This document shows, piece after piece, positions 34,234 to 44,886 of a stretch of 64,000 bases of DNA (the stretch's first letter is position 1; each line of letters begins with the position of its first letter). The notes under the pieces are model-generated. The model was not told where the DNA came from, did no database searches, and was given only the letters and a program-made list of their open reading frames with translations. This stretch comes from Neurospora tetrasperma FGSC 2508. Its lineage: Eukaryota > Ascomycota > Sordariomycetes > Sordariales > Sordariaceae. The position numbers were made by a program, and so were the translations under genes. The stretch spans positions 1,295,887 through 1,359,886 of the forward strand of contig NW_009799100.1 in the NCBI RefSeq assembly GCF_000213175.1, written 5' to 3'.

Positions 34234-36431
34234 ATGAACGTATCTGACTTCGACGAACAGCGGCATGAAGCCGATGCGCTCGACACGGTTGAGGCCATCG
34301 ACGAGTACACCTCGCTCCTCCACCCTCCCCCATCACCACTACTGAGACCGGAATATTCCTCATCTTCATCCTCTTCCTCCTCCTCTTCGCTATCGACCAG
34401 CACTGTAGAAGCCATCTCGAGCATCGTCAAACCCTACAACTTTCCCCTCCGTCAAGATGAAGAAAGCCAGGCCATCGTCCTAACCGGCGACGACTCCCTC
34501 TACCGTCGCGACCTGTCCCAATCTTCCGACTCAACACTTACCCATGCCGATGGAAACCATCATAACCACCATCCTCACCACCTCTCAGGCGGGCAATGGA
34601 GGAATAACCTAGTCCTCCTCCTGGCCGTCTTCCTCGTCAACTCCGACAGCGCCATCCTCCTGGCCATGTTCCGCCAGATCGCCAGTGATTTTGACAAGTT
34701 GACTTCAGCAAGCTGGATTATTTCCTCGTACGTTATCGGCGTCATTGTCACTCAGCCATTGTTTGGAAAGTTGAGCGACATCTACGGGAGGAAGCCGATG
34801 CTTCTCATCGCCTACGTGTTTTACATCCTCGGTGGTATTTTGGCCGGGGCTGGGTTTGCCTTTTGGGGTGTTTTGCTGGGGAGGGGATTGTGTGGTGTGG
34901 GCAATGCTGGGATTACGGTGTTGATCTCTACCTTGATTGTTGGTATGTTCACTGACGCCGTCACCGAACCTAGAAAGTTCGTAGAGGTAGTTACCTACCT
35001 AACTGACATCAAACAGACCTCGTTCCAATCCGCGACGTCGCCGTTTGGCGCGGTTATGTCTACGCCATCAACCAAGTCGGCCGGGCCATTGGCCCCTCCC
35101 TAGGCGGGATCATCTCCGACACCTTGAACTGGCGCTGGTCTCTACTCTGCCAAGTACCCCTCAACACTTTTGGCCTCGTCTTCATCTGGTGGACCATGTC
35201 CTTTCCCTCCCCGTCGTCATCCTCCTGCTCTTCACCCTCTTCAGCCTCAAGCGCGAAATCCAAACTCAAAAGAATTGACTTCCCCGGCTCCCTCACCCTC
35301 GGTCTCTCCAACGTCTCCTTGCTCCTCCTCCTCGACCGGATCCAACATCTGCCTTCTCAAAAAGATGATAACCTCTCTCTAACCACCTTCCTTCAAGACC
35401 CTTACACAGTAATCGCCCTTTTCCTCTGGCTCTTATCCCTCACCTCCTTTTTGCTCGTCGAATCCCTCTACGCAAGGGAGCCCATCCTCCCTCTACGCCT
35501 CCTATTCCTCACCCGCAACGTCCTCTCTTCCTACGCCATCCAGTTCCTGCAAACAGTGGCGCAGATGGCGCTGTTCACTTCCGTACCGCTATATTTCAGG
35601 CTGGTAAATGGGGACTCGTCCATCAAAGTCTCAATGCGACTGCTGTTTATTACAGTCGGGACGGTGTTGGGTGGGCTGGGCAGTGGGCTGGTGATCAAAC
35701 GGACGGGGCTGTACAAGTGGGTGATTGTGGTGGCTGTGGTGTTGTCGGATTTGAGTTTTACTGCCATTTGGCTGAGGTGGAGAGGAGGCGAAGGGGAAGG
35801 GGGCACAACAACAAACTGGTGGGAAACGGGGTACGGGTTCCCGGTGGGTGTTGGGTTTGGGGTAAGCTTGTCGGCGGCGTTTATTGGGTTGACTGCTGCT
35901 TTGGAAGGGGATAAGAAGAAGAAGAAGCCTGGTGAGGGGGGTGGGAGTCAGGTCGCCGTGGCTACTTCGGGGTTTTATCTCAGTTTGAACTTGGGAAGTC
36001 TGTTTGGGGTGAGCGGAGCGAGTTTGATCATCAGTTCGGTAGTGGAAAAGACACTCAGAAAAGAGTTGGATGGGGTGCCCGACAGAAGGCACATCATCAA
36101 GGAGGTAATGTCGAATATGGACAAGATTGGGGAGTTGCCGGATTGGTTGAAGGAAGTGGTGAAAGGGGCGTATACGAGGAGCTTTATGTATGTGTGGTTG
36201 TATGCACTCGTGGCTGGGTGTTTGGCGCTCGGGGCTAGCTTTATCATGAAGGAGGGCCAGTTGAAGGATACCTCTTGTCAGTTGAGTGACCCGTCTTCTG
36301 TCAAAAAGAAGAGAGTCAGTCGTCCTAGGACAAGGCAGGAGGAGCGAGGCCAGAGGATTGGATACAACACCTTTGGAAGCGGTGAAAACAGGGACAACGA
36401 GGAACAGTCACATGTTGTTCAATCGGGTTGA
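34234..36431 (+). CDS. MFS transporter, 14-TM DHA2-like (Fnx1/Vba type)
   Basis: Exons are 34234-34942 and 35017-36431 (707 aa). The 74-nt intron has a GTATGT donor, an AACTGAC branch site and an AAACAG acceptor. The cytosolic N-terminus (about 125 aa) is acidic and has a Ser run and a His-rich patch. Transmembrane segments then start with NLVLLLAVFLVNSDSAI. The MFS loop-2 signature is GKLSDIYGRKP, followed by the GRGLCGVGNAG region. Motif C-like sequence (AINQVGRAIGPSLGGIISD) is typical of drug:proton antiporters. The fold and sequence suggest the vacuolar basic-amino-acid and multidrug group (Fnx1/Vba), but the substrate cannot be read from sequence. The C-terminus is basic. Its position between an O-methyltransferase and an EgtD-like enzyme is compatible with export or vacuolar storage of a product. 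Confidence 0.85.
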
Positions 36432-37148
36432 CGGCGTATAGGTGAACGGATATTTATAATTGGGCTTGTACGATACGAAGAAGGAAGGAAGACAAAGGTT
36501 GAATTTCCACAGGATGTAATACGCGTATTGAATAGAAGAGTCAGGTAGAGAATGATAGTTGCTAGACTATGTACAAATGAATAACTTAATAGAGAATGGA
36601 CGATGGTGTTGTGGTAAGCCTAGAGGTAGTTCTGATCTTCGAACACCAACAGACATGAAGCGATGCGCGATCCAAAAAGAAGACTAAAAAAATACAAAGC
36701 TCGGCCCATGAGCAGGGTCGAACCCGTTCACTCAAGCTGCGGCCTATGAAAACTGTACCACTGATACCACGCAACGAGCAATGTTTATCTGGCTCCGCCA
36801 CATACAGCTTGACCGCGAGGGAACTTGGAGTTATTGATGGCTACGGAAGCGGGACCTTATAGGGCCTAAATGGAAAAAAGGTCCAAGGCCTGGTAGGCGA
36901 GTAATTGCACAAGTTGCGTTCGTTTGAATGATATGTGTGGTTTCACGTTTGAACAAAATGTCCAAAAATCAAAGATAGAAATTTAGACAACAACTCCATA
37001 GCTCCTATGTATCACCAATGCCTTATCCTTGTAACTAGTGACTAATACTTCGCCTTCGTTTTTATGTGATGTATACATCTACCATATCATCTAACACTCC
37101 TCCCAATCATGGAAAGCCGTGATGCCCGATGTCTAGTCCTTGGTCTAC
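36432..37148. other. Convergent intergenic region with tRNA-like sequence
   Basis: 3' flanks of the MFS gene (+) and the EgtD-like gene (-). A tRNA-like segment at 36699-36779 is listed separately. The rest is AT-rich without visible genes. Confidence 0.5.
36686..36779 (-). ncRNA. tRNA-like sequence with Pol III box A, box B and T-run
   Basis: On the minus strand, an 81-nt segment begins GCTCG and ends CGAGC, so its ends can pair. It contains TGGTATCAGTGGTAC (box A-like, resembling the D arm of tRNA-Gly) and GGTTCGACCCT (box B-like). A T7 tract, a Pol III terminator, follows at 36692-36686. The T-arm and anticodon arm do not fold into canonical five-pair stems, so this is not a normal tRNA gene. 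It may be a tRNA pseudogene or a tRNA-derived short element. Confidence 0.35.
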
Positions 37149-38522
37149 CTAACACTCTTCATCATTCTTCATGTCAATCCCACTGTCAAGTCTCTTCTTC
37201 CCCGGCTGCAGCCAGTAAATGCCTGTTCACATAGTTATTAGCAATCAACATCAATCAACAACAAATGGAATTCACGGTGGAAACTCACCATAATCATCCC
37301 CCTCAGAATGCCAACTCCTCCTCAACCCCAATCCCGGCCCCTCACAAATTCCCTGCACATCCCTCGCCGTCCACTTTCCGCTTCCCAACACAAACACCTT
37401 CTCGCCTTCCTCCAACACCACTTTCTTCTCCCCTTTCTTAACCACCGCCTCCATTCTTTTCAGGGGAACCAAATAGTTCTCATACCGCTGCCTCCCCACA
37501 TCCCACCTGCCTTCAAACTTCCACTTCTTTGCATCAAACATCTTCGACTCGCCAAGATGCAGCTGTAACTGCTCCCCAGCAGCCTCCAGCGCATGCAACA
37601 CCCACCGCCTATTCTCTCCCCCAGGGGCATTATACGCCCTCTCCACTTTCTCTTCATCCAAACACCCATCTACCCCCAACAGGAACCCCGCCAAGTTTTG
37701 CATCATTCCATTCTTTTGGCTACTAGTGAACTTGGCCAACAGGTCCGAAGCTTCCTCCTTCTCAAGATTGGCAATGCTATTCCCCAACCAGACCATCGTC
37801 TTCCTGTACGGCGCCAGATCGGGCTGGCTTAGCCAGCGGGCACCATCCTCGTAGGTCCCCAAAAGCGAGCGGAGTTCGATGTGGTGCAGGGTTGCAGTAC
37901 GTTTGCGGAGTTGTGCGAGGGAAGACTCGAGCAGGGAACGGTCGACGTCGAGAGCGTAGTAGACTACCTTCCCATTGCCCGCTCTTGAACTTGAACTTGC
38001 AGAAGAGTCCAGACACCTATCAAGAGCCGTAAGCAGCAAAGCGGTCTTGGAGAGATTGCCTGCGCCCAGCTCGACGAGGATGTCGGTGGTCGAAGAAGCG
38101 ATGGTGGAAGCGATGTCGGAGATTTGTTTTTGTAGTAGAGTGTTCTCGACCCGGTAGGGATAGTAAGAAGGTGTGGCGAGGATGGAGTCGTAAAGGGATT
38201 GACCCTTTTCGTCCCAGAGGAGGAGGGAGGGGATGAATTTGCGGCCGGGGGGTTTCAGGAGGGAGGAGAGAGTTTGGGTGTCGAGGGTGTCAAGGAGGGA
38301 GGTGGAGGAGGAGCGGATGTCGATCATGTCGGGAGAGGGGGTGGGACGATGGTGGTGGTAGAGCATGGATGGAAGGGCTCCGGAACGAGAGGGTGGTGTC
38401 CCTGGGCTGAAGGTGGTGACATCTCTGTCTTCGGTATTGTGGTGAAAAGAGTGTGATTCAACACCGGGAGAAGGTAGGACTCGGGCCATGGTAGGTTGTA
38501 CTGGGTTGATGTGGTGAGACAA
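37149..38522 (-). CDS. Stand-alone EgtD-like SAM N-methyltransferase
   Basis: Exons are 38522-37289 and 37222-37149 (435 aa). The intron has a GTGAGT donor, a GCTAATAAC branch region and an AACAG acceptor, and splicing joins GDDYG to IYWLQPG, a natural end for the family. The family covers histidine-specific EgtD and DMATrp N-methyltransferases (EasF). Visible features: KFIPSLLLWDEKGQSLYDSI, then PSYYPYRVE (the substrate-loop region typical of EgtD), SAM motif LVELGAGNLSKT, and MVWLGNSIANLE. The first 85 residues are Ser/Pro/His-rich and poorly conserved in character, and an alternative start at 38489 (MARVLPSPG) is possible. No EgtB-like sulfoxide synthase domain is fused, unlike fungal Egt1. 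The substrate is therefore open. It is divergent from the flavin monooxygenase. Confidence 0.85.
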
Positions 38523-40323
38523 CGGATATGAAATGGCTATTTGAGTTGTTGAACGTGATAAGGGTGTAACGAGTAGTGCTCAGGTTTGTCGTGTTGAAGT
38601 CGACTTGACCTAGAAATTGGCGTTGATGTGTCTTTGTTGATGGAGGAGACGTATGTTATAAACCACCTTCGACCCAGAATACATTGTCGACCATGGCAGC
38701 CTTTTGTTCAACGCCTTGGACTTGTGAGCTAGCTGATGGCCATTTTGTCATTTTTGATGACTGGAAATTCCCGACTGTCTATCCGTTAATAGCAGAAAGC
38801 TATTGCATCGTCATGGACAGCACAAGGACTTATGCGAGTGAAAGGCGTCATAGAGATTGTACTTCCTAGGTACCGGAAACCACAAGGTCTTATCAGCCTC
38901 AGCCCAGTTATGCTCTCCTGTAGCCATACGTGGGAGTATTTTTCCCTCAGTCGACTTCCCAAGTCCGTATGTACAGTAAGACCTTTAGCCACGGCCCATG
39001 ATGGCACATTAGCGGGAAGATTCGTAATGTGCTTGCTGCAATGACTTTTGACCAGAAACAAAGAGTCTATTCCAAGAAGTGATGTAATCGACATTCAGTG
39101 CCGATTGTTTGGTTCCTGGCCCAGGGGTAATGCAGACAGAGATCGCGTATGTATCGTTGACCCCCCATGCCTATGCTGTCCATGGTGGAAAGCAGTTGAT
39201 CGGATATTCAGACTTTGGATGTTGGTGATGGATGAGTAGGTACACAGTACACTGTACCGATGGGAGAAATAGGAGACATGTGGTGTGCAGAAGAAAGCTC
39301 CTATGAGCAGGGGTTAATCAGTAGAGGTAGGTAGTTTCTTGTAGGCCATCAGGTTCTTCTGAGGCACATCCGAATCAGCAGGTTCAACAATCAATGAATC
39401 CGAGGCAGCAAATCGGAACCAGACATTTCCGTTCAATATGCCGCTGCCCGGCGAGGAGGAGGGCAATCTTCAGCTTGAAGAGTCGGCGCCACCACGATGT
39501 GAATTCTAGATCGAGGTAACAGATTGTTTGCTGCGTGTGCTGGTGAGTTCGTTGAAGAGGCGGGAGGCGAGGGAATGCAGTGAGATGAGACAAGATGATG
39601 GAGGTTGCTACCCATTTGGGGAAGCTGCCATGATAGTTGCTGTGGACAGGGTCCTTCTGTGCAACTACAAAAATGAGGGGTTACCTGCACTTCAACTGTG
39701 TGGCTTGTTTGTCCTTTCTTGTACAACCTTGGGCATCTAACAGAAGCAGGTTAGTCCCGCCCATGTCCTGTAAACCCATGCACCTCTCCCGTCACAGCAT
39801 GAACATTCCACTCCAATATCAGATTCCTTGACTCTCCAGCATCAACGCAGTGACGAAGAGTTTCCGATTGGAGTAGTGCAAAGGTACTTATCAAAGACAC
39901 TCCCAAAAGATCGATGACGATGACGATCACCGGGGTCAAAACAGATATCTGGAACTTGGCTCGGAAACCAAGACATCCAGACACGATGAACTGCACAGGG
40001 CTGAGATGGATGCTTCCGCATTTTCCCCATCCGCATAGAGGTAAATAGATCTGGGAATATGATCCGTCTAAGCTTGTCCCAGCCAGCCATCAAGGTGCCA
40101 GCCGACTCGAAGCGGCTGATGGGGCCGGGATTGTACACCGCATTTATGTCGTGGTCTCTGCAGATGCTCGGAGTCAACAAACGTGCTTGGGGCTGAAGAG
40201 CATGAGAGAAACTGCTCATCTTCACGATGTACTTTCACCAAGTATCGGCCGGCTTTGAGTTGTACTCCCGAGACCCTCACACCATTCAGTTCCTTGCCTT
40301 GAACCACCAAAGGCTTTTTCGAG
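38523..40323. promoter_or_regulatory. Divergent promoter region, EgtD-like / flavin monooxygenase
   Basis: 1.8 kb between divergent genes. A weak gene candidate exists on the minus strand at about 39692-40225: an open stretch with a hydrophobic segment, then a GTGCAT donor at 39783, a GGACTAAC branch site, a TTAG acceptor at 39738-39737 and a short last exon ending at 39692. Two frames are open in parallel and no family is recognised, so I do not call it a gene. Confidence 0.4.
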
Positions 40324-42374
40324 ATGATGAAAGTCAAAACAGTAGATGTACTCATCATCGGTGCTGGACCAGCTGGTAAGCAAGTCCAAAGTCCAAGGAG
40401 GCCGGGACATAGGCTGACACTCTGCTCACAGGGCTGGCCTTAGCTAACTGGTTCCGAAACTCCAGCATCAATGTCCTGCTGGTTGACAAGAAACCCGGGC
40501 CTACACGGCGAGGGAAAGCTGAAGGGCTGAAGTCAACGACAAACGAGATCTTTGACTCGTACGGTATCGGGCCTCAAATTGCAACAGAATCATGGAGACT
40601 AGAAGAAATAGCCATCTGGGGCCAAAAGAAGGATGGCAAAAGCGGGATCGAGAGGGAGCAGCTGATACAGGATAAGGTGGAGGAGTTGGGCAAGGTGCGG
40701 GAGACCATGTTGCAGCAATGTGAGTACTGACTTTATGATTTTGCCACCACTTGCTGATTGTTGAGCCGTATAGCGAGAGTCGAATACCACATGCAGCAAA
40801 ACCTGCTAAGCCACAGGAACATTATAATCCAGTATAATACTCAGCCTGTCGAGGTCAATGTCGATGAGTCCTTGCTGCATGAGGATGAAGTTTATCCCGT
40901 CGAAGTGCTCTTGGTCAAGACCCAGGTGCAGCCACAAGCGTCCTCGGATAGTCTCGAGAACTCAACACTATATGTGAGAACTCCAATGTCACCAGTACTG
41001 TCAGCTGGTAATACTAACAGGCGTTAACAGACCGCAAATGGTGCTGCCAAAGAGGTGGAAGAACGAATCCGAACCAGATACATCGTAGGCTGTGACGGGG
41101 CTCATAGTTGGCTTCGAAAGCAACTTCAAGTCCAACTCGAAGGCGACCTAACAGACTCTGTTTTCGGCGTCGTCGACCTAATCCCCAAATCCAACTTCCC
41201 CGACCTTCGCCGTGTCTGCTACCTCCGCGCCTCCACGGGTACCATCCTCCTCGTCCCGCGGAGCAACAAGGAAGTCCGGCTGTACATCCCCGTCGAGAGC
41301 GGTAGTTCACTTTCAGACCCCAAAGACGTCACTTTCGACCGCATCATCGATGCCGCACGCAAGATCATGTCCCCTTACACTCTGGAAGTCGGCTCAGTCT
41401 CGTGGTGGTCGGCCTACCGCGTTGGACAGCGCGTCGGCAGTCATTTTTCAAGACACAATGAAAGAGCGTTCCTAGTAGGAGACGCGGTGCATACGCACTC
41501 GCCCAAGGCCGGACAGGGGATGAACACGAGTATCCAGGATGCGTATAATTTGGGGTGGAAGCTGAGGTTGGTTCTGCAGCCTCACCACAAACTCGACTCG
41601 AATGCGTCGAGGAGGCTGTTAGCGACGTACGAATCCGAGCGCAGACCCGTAGCCCAAGACCTCATCTCCTTCGACAGAGGCTATCTCAAGCTCTTCGCTG
41701 CTCCCTCATCCCAATTCGACACCGAGTTCTTACAGGCAATGAAATTCACCACCGGCCTGTCCATCCGCTACCCGCCCTCATGCGCGGTGCAGCTCCCAAA
41801 TGGTGTGCAAACAGCTGAACAGCTAGGTCCAAGTCTTCTCAAAGCCGATCTAGTTCCCGGAAAGCGCTTGCCAGATTTTCAAGCGGTTTACCAAGCGGAT
41901 GGGATCACGACTTGGATTCATAAACGGCTACAGGCCACGGGTTGCTTTCGGGTGATTGTCTTTGCTGGAGACCTTGCTGCCCACCAACACTTGTCGACGA
42001 ATGTGCAGAAGCTGGGGGAGTACCTCGCAGACCCAGAGAATGGATTAGGACATTTGACAGCAGGTGGAGAGGCGGCGCCGGTGGAGGTGCTTATGGTGCA
42101 TAGTGCTGATCGTGATAAGATTGAACTGCTCGACTTGCCTGAGGTGTTTAGATCTTGGAGCGATAGTGAAGGGTATGATTACTGGCGGGTGTTGGCAGAC
42201 GCTGAGAGTGTGCATGAGGGACATGGAAGGGTGTATGCGCGGCTGGAGATTGATCCGGAGAAGGGGAGGATGTTGGTGGTGAGGCCGGATGGGTATATCG
42301 GTGCGGTGCTTGATGTTGATGACTTTGAAGGGGTTGAGAAGTACTTCAACGAGTTGGGTATGCTGTCAAAATAA
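40324..42374 (+). CDS. FAD-dependent aromatic monooxygenase (phenol 2-monooxygenase type)
   Basis: Class A flavoprotein hydroxylases use NAD(P)H and oxygen to hydroxylate phenolic rings. Exons are 40324-40375, 40432-40719, 40774-40973 and 41031-42374 (627 aa); all junctions keep phase. The FAD-binding dinucleotide motif VLIIGAGPAGLALA is created across the first intron. The second FAD region YIVGCDGAHSW and the GDAVHTHSPKAGQGMNTS motif are both complete. The C-terminal third is thioredoxin-like (VEVLMVHSADRDKI to LVVRPDGYIGAVL), as in phenol hydroxylase and PheA/TfdB relatives. A start at 40327 is equally possible. There is no signal peptide. Hydroxylation of a monophenol to a catechol would supply a substrate for the nearby O-methyltransferase and laccase, but this link is inference. 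Confidence 0.88.
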
Positions 42375-43950
42375 GTAGAGACATGGCCGGTGTGTTGATG
42401 TTGGTGTTGGTGATTGAAGGCGGGCACAACCAAGTCGAGTCGTTTGACCAGTCTCCTGGAGACCGACGGGTTCACACGAGCAGGGTTAGGGTTGAAGCAG
42501 ATGACCTGCCACAGGCACAGTCCACCGCCAACCATCTGCTGCTGCTGCTTGCCCTGCTGCTGGTTGCGTGTTGGACCTGCCGAACGCGAGGAAGCATGTG
42601 CATTATGTGCCCTTCAAGGATGGCTGTGTAAACGAAAACACGATTAAGTTAGAAACTTGCTTGAAGCAGCCGATTGAAGACAATGACAATGCGCGTCGCA
42701 AGCGAATATGAGAGATAACGGCCAATTTTTGAGTCTTGACACTGCCGCCCGCGGGCATATGAATGTCAGCAACGCGTCTGGTGACCGACCGGGTAGTTTT
42801 AACACGAATGATGGAGTTAAAAGGCAAAAGTGTCAACTTCCATCCCGAATGCTCACTCTTTTTCTGACCTCAACATCTTTCCTCAAGACGGATCGACCTG
42901 TTTTCACCGACTTGCGCGACACAACAATCGGCATCACGACGCAACCTGCCTGTGGAATGCGCTTTGAGATCACCAGATTGAAAATAGATTGCCAAATTCA
43001 GTGGCTCGCGACGACCCCTCTTCGTCATCTTCAAGTTTTCCTACCGTCCTACCTCTAGGCTTACACCACCGCAATAACCCCAGCGCCAACTGAATTGATT
43101 GGGTCGTCAACAGTGGACTGCGACGGCGACGGGGCCGGGTCCGCTTTATTGTCCGCTAGCTGCTTATCGCTGGGCGCTACGTTAACGATAAGAAGCCAGT
43201 GGCGACGTCATCGACCCTCTCTTCCCATTTCGCATCGATCATCAGTTCTTGGTTTCCAGTCCAACGAAGCAGAAGAACCGCACACGGCAACACGGGTTGT
43301 TCGTTGTGTTGTTGGTCCAGGCTTGTTGTCGTACTCGCACTATTTGACAGGAACCCGCGGAAACCTTGATTCAGATCCTTTCTCTACTCGGACCCTGAAC
43401 CTGTCACTCATCTCCGCTGTCATCCTTTCCTGCTGCCACCTAGTGCGCGCCTACTCTGCCGACGCCTCTTGACTACACTAATACCTCTCCTTGATCGTCA
43501 TCATGTCCTGGGACCTCACCCGTCGTCGATGGATGCGACGGTTGAACAGCAAATATATCTTTGACCGCTTTGTAGGTGATGCTTTCTGTTCTGGCTTCGT
43601 CCGATCTCTTCCTCTTCCTTTTTTTCCCCTTCAACAAAAGCCAAGTTCTGGAAGATTCGCATGCCCACACCTCTTTCAACCGACACAACGCCGAACATCG
43701 AGATTCCACCTCGACTTTCAACACTTGGCAAAAAAAAAAACAATCCACACAACTACATACCTTCGAGCAGCAGTTGATCTGATCTTTTCTATTTCGTTTC
43801 TGCCGTATTGCTGGTCGTTCTGTTTCGCGTACAGAGAACCACTCAACTTATCTACAAAACGACCCAAGTACAACGGCCGAGTGCTGACTGAACAATGACC
43901 TGAATTGCCTGCTCTAGCCCCTATTGCATGCCATTGTCTTCATAATCGAA
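42375..43950. other. Intergenic region upstream of the Mpv17-type gene
   Basis: 3' flank of the monooxygenase and probable promoter and 5' UTR of the Mpv17-type gene. A short frame starting at 43503 (MSWDLTRRRW) could be an upstream ORF or 5' leader. Frames at 43095-43472 and 43491-43898 lack known motifs. An A-run lies at 43730-43740. Confidence 0.4.
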
Positions 43951-44886
43951 ATGACCATTATCGCCCGGCTCACGAGCCGGTTCAACCAGTTCTACAATGA
44001 ACGACCTGGTGCGTTTTCCAAGTCCCATTCTCCTAACGCGGCGGGTTCGAGTCGCGGCGGGTTCGAGTCGCGGCCATGTTTTCACACGTCACGTACGCTT
44101 TCGTTGCCCTGCGCAACCATGGCTAACAAAAGTGCCATGGCAGTGCTCACGATGATGGTGACCAATGCGGTCCTGGCTGGTGTCGCCGATACGGTAGCCC
44201 AGTCCATCACGGCGGTCCGGCAACGTGCCGTCCGCAAGTACCCACCCGGCCGAGGCCCGAACGCGCGCGACGACTTTGTTGCCTACGAGATTCACGAGCT
44301 CGACCGGAAGAACCCCCTCAACGAACAAGAGCTGATCCCCGAGTCGCGGGACCTGCCGCCCCCGTTCGACTTTGAGCGGCTGACCCGCTTCATGGCGTTC
44401 GGCTTCTGCATGGCGCCCTTGCAGTTCAAGTGGTTCGGATTTCTTGAGCGATGCTTCCCCATCACCAAGAAGAACGCCTACCAGTCGGCTTTGAAGAGAG
44501 TGGCTTTCGACCAGCTCATCTTTGCGCCCTTTGGTCTGGCCTGCTTCTTCACGGCCATGACGCTGGCCGAGGGCGGTGGAAAGAGAGGCGTGTATGAGAA
44601 GATGAGGGATCTGTATGTGCCGACGCTCAAGGCGAACTACGTGCTTTGGCCGGCGGTCCAGGTTATTAACTTTCGGTTGATGCCCGTGTCGCTCCAGCTG
44701 GTGAGTTGCTTTGTTCGGATTGTACGGAAAAAAGATGTCGCTAACAAAGTCATGATCACATAGCCATTCGTTTCCACTGTTGGTATCGCTTGGACAGCCT
44801 ACCTTTCACTCACCAATGCCGCTGAGGATGTGCAGCACACCACCCCTCATCGGGCACCTGGCTCTCCCGACATTCGTCTATCCTAA
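43951..44886 (+). CDS. Mpv17/PMP22-family membrane protein
   Basis: Mpv17/PMP22 proteins are four-helix integral proteins of mitochondrial inner or peroxisomal membranes. Exons are 43951-44008, 44144-44700 and 44764-44886 (245 aa). The acceptor at 44143 (GCTAAC branch, GGCAG) joins FYNERP to VLTMMVTNAVLAGVADTVAQ, matching the RP...G(D)..AQ start of the family. Later landmarks are RFMAFGFCMAPLQFKWFGFL, KRVAFDQLIFAPFG, the LKANYVLWPAVQVINFRLMP signature and, after the last intron, PFVSTVGIAWTAYLS. There is a long hydrophilic insert after the first helix (about residues 35-80, rich in Arg, Glu and Pro). Intron 1 is 135 nt, a multiple of three and free of in-frame stops. Confidence 0.88.

Noticed and set aside
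44036-44078. Duplicated GGGTTCGAGTC box B-like motifs
   Set aside because: They lie in the Mpv17-type intron, lack a box A and cannot form the acceptor or T stems.
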